Source: Thermodesulfovibrionales bacterium (GTDB lineage: Bacteria; Nitrospirota; Thermodesulfovibrionia; Thermodesulfovibrionales; SM23-35). Taken from it: a stretch of DNA of 5,312 nucleotides. Below the pieces are notes generated by a model. The model did no database searches. It was not told where the DNA came from and saw nothing but the letters and a program-made list of their open reading frames with translations. The DNA lies in NCBI GenBank assembly GCA_020053565.1, contig JAGVMY010000013.1, forward strand, positions 1-5,312, given 5' to 3'. The translations under genes were made by a program, and so were the position numbers. Numbering within the stretch: the first letter of the stretch is position 1; each line of letters begins with the position of its first letter. Below are positions 1 through 5,312 of the stretch, one piece after another.

Positions 1-1499
1 CGCGATGTGAACGAAGCGAGCTCCTCTCTCAACTTCGATAGTGTTTCCCTCAGTTCCTCAATTTTGTTTTTATTCATAGAGAGTTCGTTCATAAATATAT
101 TCTTCTTTTCATTGAGCAGTTGAAGATCGTTATTCTTTGCCAGAATGGTCATCTCCACGTCCCTTAAAGAGGAATCTGCCTCGGTTGATACATTCCTCAA
201 AGTATCCACATCTTTTATCGATGATACTTCCCTGTGGTTAAGGTCTTCAAAGGATGACTGAAACCTGCTCAGTTCGTTTTTAAGATTACTGAGTTCTTCT
301 GATGTCCTGAAGAGTTTCCTCCTTTTTTCCTCAAGTGATTCCTCATTGTCCATAAGCTCATCTTCCAGAGATTTGACGATGTCAGTTTTTTCCCTGAGCA
401 GTTCTTTTTGGCGTTCCATGTGTGACAGGAGTTCTGCCTCAGTGACATCAAGTTCTGCCTGCTTCGCTAATGCCTCTGTTTTCTTTGCATTGAATTCTTC
501 TTCCTGAAGGAAAAGTTTTGTGAGATATTCTTTGAGGTTGTCCTTATCTGTTTTTGACACTGCAACAGTCTTTTCAAATTCAGCAATCTCCCTCTCCATG
601 TTCTGGAACTGAATCCGTAACTGTTCTAATGCCTTTTCTTCTTCGAGGAGCTTAAAACGTTTAATCTCGGTCTGATTTTCGATATTGCTGAGTTCTGCCC
701 TCTTGAGTGACTCATCTTCTTTTAGAGCATTGTATTCGGAAGATATATTTTTAAATGACTCTTTCAGAGTTTCATAATCTCTTTTTGCAATCTTGAGTTC
801 TATAGAACGGATCTCAGAAGAGAGATTTTTATACCGCTCAGCCTTTCTTGCCAATCTGTCAAGGAGATTAATCTGTTTTTTTACTTCTATAATGATATCG
901 TTTATTCTCTGGAGGTTTGTCCTTGATGATTCGAGCTTCGCAATGGCTTCTTTTTTCCTTGCATTGTATTTCATAACTCCCGCGATTTCTTCTATCAGAA
1001 ATCTTCTCTCCTGAGGTTTTGAGTTCAGTATCTCTGAAATCCTCTCCTGTTCGAGTATGGAGTAACTTTTTACCTCAAGGCCGGTATCGAGAAAGAGGTC
1101 TTTAATATCCTTGAGCCTGCATTGATTTTTGTTCAGTATATATTCACTGTCACCCGACCTGTAAAGCCTTCTCGTCACATATGCGGTGTCTGATGGGTCT
1201 TCTTCGGTTTCATCAGGCGTGGACTGCCGTGAACCGTTAAGTCCTGAAACGACTATTGTAACCTCAGCCATGCCCCTTGGTTTCTTTGATACAGAGCCAT
1301 TAAAGATAACCTCTTCCATCCTCTCGCCCCTGAGGGTCTTTGCGCTCTGCTCTCCGAGAACCCACCGGAATGCATCAACAATATTGCTCTTCCCGCAGCC
1401 GTTTGGACCAACGATGCAGGTAATACCTGACTGAAAGTTAAATGCAGTTCTTTCTGCGAAGGATTTAAATCCTATTAACTCAATTTTATCAATACGCAT
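1..1499 (-). CDS. smc: Chromosome segregation ATPase SMC, N-terminal part (3' end beyond window)
   Basis: SMC dimers with the ScpA/ScpB kleisin complex condense and segregate the chromosome in the nucleoid. The reading frame is open from ATG at 1499-1497 to the window edge, giving 499 residues of a protein that is usually about 1150-1200. It starts MRIDKIELIGFKSF, the classic SMC opening, so this start is well supported. The Walker A motif GPNGCGKS is at residues 31-38, followed by VDAFRWVLGEQSAKTLRGE (about 41-59), which contains the Q-loop. RRLYRSGDSEY (110-120) and CRLKDIKDLFLDTG (127-140) are further SMC head motifs. From about residue 170 the protein becomes a Glu/Lys/Leu-rich heptad-type coiled coil that continues to the edge. 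The hinge, return arm, signature motif and Walker B therefore lie outside. Arginine is mostly AGG/AGA. The usual glycines of the GQG-like motif after DTGL are absent (LEQER at 149-153). No clear Shine-Dalgarno sequence precedes the ATG. The family call is essentially certain. Confidence 0.97.
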   Translation of the reverse strand, partial: MRIDKIELIGFKSFAERTAFNFQSGITCIVGPNGCGKSNIVDAFRWVLGEQSAKTLRGERMEEVIFNGSVSKKPRGMAEVTIVVSGLNGSRQSTPDETEEDPSDTAYVTRRLYRSGDSEYILNKNQCRLKDIKDLFLDTGLEVKSYSILEQERISEILNSKPQERRFLIEEIAGVMKYNARKKEAIAKLESSRTNLQRINDIIIEVKKQINLLDRLARKAERYKNLSSEIRSIELKIAKRDYETLKESFKNISSEYNALKEDESLKRAELSNIENQTEIKRFKLLEEEKALEQLRIQFQNMEREIAEFEKTVAVSKTDKDNLKEYLTKLFLQEEEFNAKKTEALAKQAELDVTEAELLSHMERQKELLREKTDIVKSLEDELMDNEESLEEKRRKLFRTSEELSNLKNELSRFQSSFEDLNHREVSSIKDVDTLRNVSTEADSSLRDVEMTILAKNNDLQLLNEKKNIFMNELSMNKNKIEELRETLSKLREELASFTS

Positions 1500-1510
1500 C
1501 GTTAAAAATA

Positions 1511-1540
1511 ATAATAAAACTTTGTTATAGAGACTGACAA
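1511..1540 (-). promoter_or_regulatory. Putative sigma-70-like promoter of smc
   Basis: On the minus strand TTGTCA (1540-1535) and TATTAT (1516-1511) are separated by 18 bp and resemble -35 and -10 boxes. Transcription would begin near 1504, only about five bases before the smc ATG. That would give a leaderless or nearly leaderless mRNA, consistent with the missing Shine-Dalgarno sequence. The region is AT-rich, so a chance match is quite possible. Confidence 0.35.
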
Positions 1541-1571
1541 GGGGATTCTCTTAAATGTGGTTATTCCTTAT

Positions 1572-1584
1572 TTACATATTGTAA
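1572..1584. promoter_or_regulatory. Perfect dyad TTACA-N3-TGTAA, possible operator
   Basis: TTACATATTGTAA consists of two perfect 5-base inverted arms around TAT. It lies in the divergent intergenic region about 90 bases upstream of the adaptor start and about 73 bases from the smc start. Short dyads in this position often bind dimeric repressors that control efflux operons. No regulator gene is visible in the window, and short AT-rich palindromes also arise by chance. Confidence 0.25.
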
Positions 1585-1589
1585 TCTAT

Positions 1590-1661
1590 ATGAAGAAAAT
1601 GATAAAGAAAAATTTCAGCAAAAAATTAATGGATGAATGTGATTTCGAGCTAAAAAAATAA
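1590..1661 (+). CDS. Possible 23-codon leader ORF upstream of the efflux operon
   Basis: An ATG at 1590 opens a frame of 23 codons ending in TAA at 1659-1661, three bases before the adaptor's AGGAG. The peptide is very lysine-rich (starts MKKMIKKNFSKK, ends FELKK). No Shine-Dalgarno sequence precedes it, and an AT-rich intergenic region readily yields such frames. I do not recognise the peptide. If translated, ribosomes stopping at 1661 would sit on the adaptor ribosome binding site and could influence its translation. Most likely it is a chance frame. Confidence 0.12.
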   Translation: MKKMIKKNFSKKLMDECDFELKK

Positions 1662-1663
1662 TC

Positions 1664-1668
1664 AGGAG
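1664..1668 (+). promoter_or_regulatory. Ribosome binding site of the adaptor gene
   Basis: AGGAG lies six bases before the ATG at 1675. This is a strong Shine-Dalgarno match at normal spacing and fixes the adaptor start. Confidence 0.8.
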
Positions 1669-1674
1669 TAACAA

Positions 1675-2823
1675 ATGTCAATAAGAAAGGTGTTTTATAA
1701 AACTCGAACAGGTGTTGTTTTCTTGTTTTTTTTATGGGCGATTTTACTTTTAGCATGTTCAGGTGAAAAGTCAGAACAGCAATTAAGAAGGGATGCTGTA
1801 CCGGTAACTATAGGTAAAGTTGTTCAAAAAACCGTTCCAGTACAGTTGCGCGCTATTGGCAACGTGGAAGCCTATTCCACAGTTTCTGTCAAATCCCAGA
1901 TCGGGGGAGAACTTATACGTATTCATTTCAAAGAAGGTCAAGACGTAAAAAAAGGTGATATCCTCTTTACCATTGACCCGAGGCCTTATGAAGCAGCGCT
2001 CAAACAGGCAGAAGCCAACCTGGCAAGAGATACTGCTCAACTTGAAAATGCCCGTGTGGACGCCCGTCGCTACGGAGAACTTGTGAGTAAAGGGTATGTG
2101 GCTCAGCAACAGTATGACCAGATTCAGACTAATGCCGCAGCTCTTGAAGCAACAGTCCTTGCAGACAAGGCCGCTGTAGAAAATGCAAAGCTACAGTTGA
2201 GCTACTGCTTCATTCATTTTCCTATAGACGGTCGCACGGGTAGCCTGTTATCTCATCAGGGCGACATGATCAAGGCCAATGCTGATAATCCCATGGTGGT
2301 TATAAATCAGATCCAACCTATTTATGTGACCTTCTCTATTCCTGAACAACACCTGCAGCAGATTAAAAGATACATGGCAGAAGGAAAACTTAAAGGTGAA
2401 GCTATCATCCCGGGCGATGAGAATTCCCCAGTACAGGGTATTGTGACCTTCGTGGATAACACAGTCGATACTTCCACTGGAACCATCAAACTTAAAGGGA
2501 CATTTGAAAATAAGGGAAAAAGGCTCTGGCCAGGACAATTTGTCAATGTGGTTCTCACACTCACTACACAGCCCGATGCTATTGTTGTTCCGTCCCAGGC
2601 TGTTCAGACTGGACAACAGGGATTGTATGTTTTTGTTGTTAAATCTGATCTCACTGTTGAATCTCGTCCGGTAGTAATAGGAAGAAACCTTGATGGTGAA
2701 GTCGTTATCGAGAAAGGACTTGAACCTAGCGAACAGGTAGTGACAGACGGCCAGCTCCGTCTTGTCCCTGGCGCCAAAGTGGAAATAAAAAGCACTTCTG
2801 AGGGCAGCGAAGGAAAGCGATAG
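1675..2823 (+). CDS. RND efflux periplasmic adaptor (membrane fusion) lipoprotein, MdtA-like
   Basis: This is the periplasmic adaptor subunit (HlyD/AcrA family) that couples an RND inner-membrane pump to a TolC-type outer-membrane channel. It is complete at 382 residues, a normal length for the family. Residues 1-28 form a lipoprotein signal: basic start, hydrophobic stretch, and lipobox LLAC with the acylated Cys at 28. The first half of the lipoyl domain is at about 68-102 (KSQIGGELIRIHFKEGQDVKKGD region). The alpha-helical hairpin spans about 103-176 and the second lipoyl half about 177-205 (PIDGRTGSL). The beta-barrel is at about 213-300, with the family motif VDNTVDTSTGTIKLKG. The membrane-proximal domain is at about 301-372 (IVVPSQAV, then VVTDGQLRLVPGAKVE). 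The best remembered match is MdtA. At the hairpin tip, R132 and L136 of the TolC-contact RLS motif are present, but the Ser position is A143. The stop codon overlaps the permease start by one base, so the two are co-translated. The substrate cannot be read from the sequence. Confidence 0.95.
   Translation: MSIRKVFYKTRTGVVFLFFLWAILLLACSGEKSEQQLRRDAVPVTIGKVVQKTVPVQLRAIGNVEAYSTVSVKSQIGGELIRIHFKEGQDVKKGDILFTIDPRPYEAALKQAEANLARDTAQLENARVDARRYGELVSKGYVAQQQYDQIQTNAAALEATVLADKAAVENAKLQLSYCFIHFPIDGRTGSLLSHQGDMIKANADNPMVVINQIQPIYVTFSIPEQHLQQIKRYMAEGKLKGEAIIPGDENSPVQGIVTFVDNTVDTSTGTIKLKGTFENKGKRLWPGQFVNVVLTLTTQPDAIVVPSQAVQTGQQGLYVFVVKSDLTVESRPVVIGRNLDGEVVIEKGLEPSEQVVTDGQLRLVPGAKVEIKSTSEGSEGKR
2811..2814 (+). 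promoter_or_regulatory. Ribosome binding site deciding the permease GTG start
   Basis: AGGA lies inside the last codons of the adaptor, eight bases before GTG at 2823. With the TAGTG stop/start overlap it supports GTG rather than the next in-frame ATG (2859) as the permease start. That later ATG would cut into the first transmembrane helix. Confidence 0.65.
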
Positions 2824-5312
2824 TGAATATTTCCGAGCTTTGTATCCGTCGACCAATCATGACGACTCTCATCATGATGTCCATTTTACTCTTTGGCATC
2901 ATAGGGTATCAACTCTTACCTGTAAGTGATCTCCCTAACGTGGATTTTCCTACTATCCTGGTTACCGCGAGCCTTCCAGGAGCCAGTCCGGAAACAATGG
3001 CTTCAGCCGTAGCCACTCCCCTTGAACGACAGTTTTCTACTATCGCCGGCCTCGATTCGATGTCCTCTACGAGTGCTCTGGGTAATGCTCAAATTACGCT
3101 TCAATTCGACTTAAGTAGAAACATTGATGCAGCAGCACAGGATGTACAGGCGATGATTGCCAAAGCCGCACGCCAGCTCCCGCAGAACATGCCGAGTCCT
3201 CCTTCTTATCAGAAGGTCAACCCTGCAGACCAGCCTGTTCTTTATCTTGCTCTGAATTCGCCAACCCTCCCTCTTTCAACGGTGAATGAATATGCAGATA
3301 CCTTTATGGCCCAGCGTATTTCTATGGTGAACGGCGTGGCTCAGGTTCAGATCTTTGGTTCGCAGAAATATGCTGTCCGGGTTCAGCTCGATCCCAAGGC
3401 ACTTGCCTCACGTGGTATCGGTATCGATGAAGTGTCAAATGCAGTTCAGCGAGGAAATGTGAATCTGCCTACCGGGACTCTGTACGGACCTCATCAGGCA
3501 TTTACAATAGAGGCAACTGGTCAGCTCACAGATGCAGCTGCGTACCGTCCACTTATTGTGACTTATCGAAACGGTAAGCCCGTCCGTCTTCAAGAAATTG
3601 GACGGGTTATTGATAGTGTAGAGAACGATAAAATAGCAAGCTGGTACGTCAATTCCCGTGCCATTGTGCTTGCAATCCAGCGCCAGCCCGGTACTAATAC
3701 CGTTGAGGTAGTGGATTCCATTAAGAAGCTTCTGCCCACATTCCGTGCGCAAATTCCTGCGTCTGTTAACATTAATATCCTCTATGATCGTTCTGTATCG
3801 ATCCGCGAGTCGGTCAATGACGTTAAGTTCACTCTCTTCTTAGCTGTCTGCCTTGTAATACTGGTGATTTTTCTCTTTTTGCGTAATCTCTCTGCGACAA
3901 TTATTCCAAGTATGGCGTTGCCTATGTCAGTGATAGGCACCTTCTCGGTTATGTACCTTTTAGGATACAGTGTAGATAATCTCTCTTTAATGGCTCTCAT
4001 TCTCTCTGTCGGCTTTGTTGTCGACGACGCCATTGTCATGTTAGAAAACATTGTCCGTCACATGGAAAAAGGCGAGAGTGTTCTTCAGGCAGCGCTCAAC
4101 GGCTCCAGAGAGATCGGCTTCACCATTCTTTCTATGACGCTTTCACTCGTTGCGGTTTTTATACCGGTTCTTTTCATGGGCGGAATCCTCGGACGGTTAC
4201 TCCATGAATTTGCAGTGACAATCAGTTCAGCTATCTTAGTTTCTGGTTTCGTCTCTTTAACGCTCACGCCGATGCTCTGCAGCCGGTTCCTTAGGCCTCC
4301 ACGTGCAGAGAAGGAACATGGCCGTCTGTATGAACTTTCTGAACATGCCTTCAAGAGCATGCTCCATGCTTATGAGTGGAGTCTCAAAGAAGTTTTAAAG
4401 CACCGCCGCACCACAATGATTATCACCGCGTTCACCCTTATAGCTACAGGATATCTGTTTGTTGCATCCCCTAAGGGATTTCTTCCGAGTGAGGATACCA
4501 GCCAGATATTTGCTTTTACCGAGGCTCAGCAGGGAATTTCCTTCGATTCGATGAAGAAGCACCAGCAGGCTTTGGCAGCTATCGTCAAAGAAGACACCAA
4601 TGTAGATGCCTTCATGTCAAGCATTGGAGCAAGTGGTATAAGTGTTGCAAACAATCAAGGACGAATGTTCATCCGTTTGAAACCCCGCTCTGAGCGTCGC
4701 CTGAGTGCTGATGAGATTATTCAGGAATTACGCCCCAAAGTTGCACAAGTTCCAGGTATCCAGATGTTCATGCAGAACATTCCTCCGATCCGTATCGGGG
4801 GCCGGCTGACAAAGAGCCTCTACCAGCTCACTTTACAGAGCCCTGACACTAATGAGCTTTACAAATATTCAACTATACTCGAAGCAAAAATGAGTGCACT
4901 TCGTGAACTCCAGGATGTGACAAGTGATTTGCAGATAAAGAACCCTCAGGTGAATATTGAAATCGACCGGGATAAGGCTTCAGCACTCGGAATTACTGCG
5001 CAGCAGGTTGAAGATGCTCTTCAGAACGCTTATGGCTCTACTCAGATTTCAACTATCTTCACTCCCAATAATGAATATATGGTGATCATTGAACTTGAAC
5101 CGCAATATCAGATGGATCCCTCTGCCCTGTCCATGCTTTATATAAGGTCTTTTTCAGGAGTCTTTCCGGGACAGCTGGTTCCGTTAAGTGCTGTTGCAAG
5201 ACTGACCCGCAGCGTGGGTCCCTTGACAGTGAACCACTCAGGTCAGCTCCCCTCAGTGACTATCTCTTTCAACCTCAGGCCAGGTGTGTCCTTGAGTAAT
5301 GCGGTAGCAGCC
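2823..5312 (+). CDS. RND multidrug efflux permease, MdtB/MdtC-like (C-terminus beyond window)
   Basis: This is an inner-membrane proton/drug antiporter of the RND (AcrB/HAE1-type) superfamily. It works with the adaptor encoded just upstream. From GTG at 2823 the frame is open for exactly 830 codons to the window edge. Relatives have about 1020-1060 residues, so roughly the last 200 are missing. TM1 is at about 12-32 (preceded by RRPIMTTLIM). The first porter region follows, with PGASPETM, the PLERQF motif and the KVNPADQPV motif. TM2 is at about 336-353, TM3 about 359-380 and TM4 about 387-407. TM4 carries D401-D402 in GFVVDDAIV, equivalent to AcrB D407/D408 of the proton relay. TM5 is at about 433-453, TM6 about 463-483 (LTLTPMLCSR) and TM7 about 530-548, followed by SPKGFLPSEDTSQ, which opens the second periplasmic half. 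The second-half motifs (SFDSM, IPPIRIGGRLTKSLYQLTLQ, STIFTPNNEY, PLTVNHSGQLPSVTISFN) line up with remembered MdtB sequence. The relay Lys of TM10 lies outside. Substrates are not deducible. Confidence 0.96.
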   Translation, partial: MNISELCIRRPIMTTLIMMSILLFGIIGYQLLPVSDLPNVDFPTILVTASLPGASPETMASAVATPLERQFSTIAGLDSMSSTSALGNAQITLQFDLSRNIDAAAQDVQAMIAKAARQLPQNMPSPPSYQKVNPADQPVLYLALNSPTLPLSTVNEYADTFMAQRISMVNGVAQVQIFGSQKYAVRVQLDPKALASRGIGIDEVSNAVQRGNVNLPTGTLYGPHQAFTIEATGQLTDAAAYRPLIVTYRNGKPVRLQEIGRVIDSVENDKIASWYVNSRAIVLAIQRQPGTNTVEVVDSIKKLLPTFRAQIPASVNINILYDRSVSIRESVNDVKFTLFLAVCLVILVIFLFLRNLSATIIPSMALPMSVIGTFSVMYLLGYSVDNLSLMALILSVGFVVDDAIVMLENIVRHMEKGESVLQAALNGSREIGFTILSMTLSLVAVFIPVLFMGGILGRLLHEFAVTISSAILVSGFVSLTLTPMLCSRFLRPPRAEKEHGRLYELSEHAFKSMLHAYEWSLKEVLKHRRTTMIITAFTLIATGYLFVASPKGFLPSEDTSQIFAFTEAQQGISFDSMKKHQQALAAIVKEDTNVDAFMSSIGASGISVANNQGRMFIRLKPRSERRLSADEIIQELRPKVAQVPGIQMFMQNIPPIRIGGRLTKSLYQLTLQSPDTNELYKYSTILEAKMSALRELQDVTSDLQIKNPQVNIEIDRDKASALGITAQQVEDALQNAYGSTQISTIFTPNNEYMVIIELEPQYQMDPSALSMLYIRSFSGVFPGQLVPLSAVARLTRSVGPLTVNHSGQLPSVTISFNLRPGVSLSNAVAA

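Noticed and set aside
269..451. Minus-strand 60-codon frame
   Set aside because: It lies on the same strand as smc but in another frame, within the coiled-coil region; low-complexity shadow.
793..1434. Plus-strand open frames of 73 and 82 codons (793-1014, 1186-1434)
   Set aside because: They are antisense to the conserved SMC head and coiled coil and have no recognisable features; they are shadow frames.
1529..1551. Weak inverted repeat AGAGA...TCTCT with a 13-base loop
   Set aside because: The arms are only five bases, the loop is long and no T-run follows, so neither a terminator nor an operator is supported.
2248..2856. 202-codon open frame on the minus strand opposite the adaptor gene
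   Set aside because: It lies antisense to a well-supported adaptor gene, its protein shows no family motifs, and the opposite strand explains the sequence completely.
3435..4360. Several minus-strand open frames of 60-105 codons inside the permease gene
   Set aside because: All are antisense to continuous, motif-rich RND coding sequence and overlap one another; none has a credible product.
2823..5312. Possible frameshift or degeneration of the permease gene
   Set aside because: Translating codon by codon gave 830 uninterrupted codons with all expected motifs; the missing end is only the window edge.
1..5312. CRISPR arrays, tRNA/rRNA genes, insertion sequences, toxin-antitoxin or defence modules
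   Set aside because: No regularly spaced repeats, RNA gene signatures, transposase motifs or terminal inverted repeats were seen; the window is almost fully covered by smc and the efflux genes.

Overview
The window is a chromosomal segment of a Gram-negative-type (diderm) bacterium. It holds three protein genes in a divergent layout, and two of them run off the window edges. The diderm call rests on a lipoprotein periplasmic adaptor followed by an RND inner-membrane pump. The SMC sequence, as I remember the families, resembles those of Nitrospirota or deltaproteobacterial lineages. That placement is a weak inference from memory.

Left part (1-1499, minus strand): the N-terminal 499 residues of the chromosome segregation ATPase SMC. 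They comprise the N-terminal half of the ATPase head with a perfect Walker A motif, then a long coiled-coil arm. The hinge, the returning arm and the C-terminal head lie beyond position 1.

Middle (1500-1674): a 175-bp AT-rich divergent intergenic region. It contains a plausible sigma-70-like promoter for smc very close to its start codon, a 13-bp perfect dyad (TTACA-N3-TGTAA) that could be an operator, a possible 23-codon leader ORF, and a good Shine-Dalgarno sequence for the right-hand operon.

Right part (1675-5312, plus strand): a two-gene tripartite efflux operon. A complete 382-aa membrane-fusion (periplasmic adaptor) lipoprotein resembling MdtA is followed, with a one-base stop/start overlap (TAGTG), by an RND permease. 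The permease resembles MdtB/MdtC and its first 830 residues are present. The adaptor would link the inner-membrane pump to an outer-membrane TolC-type channel not encoded here. The permease retains the paired transmembrane-4 aspartates of the proton relay, so it looks functional.

Nothing in the window looks like an undescribed system. The points worth a second look are the sharp difference in arginine codon choice between smc and the efflux operon (possible horizontal acquisition), substitutions at two conserved motif positions (the SMC GQG-type motif and the adaptor hairpin-tip Ser), and the compact divergent control region.
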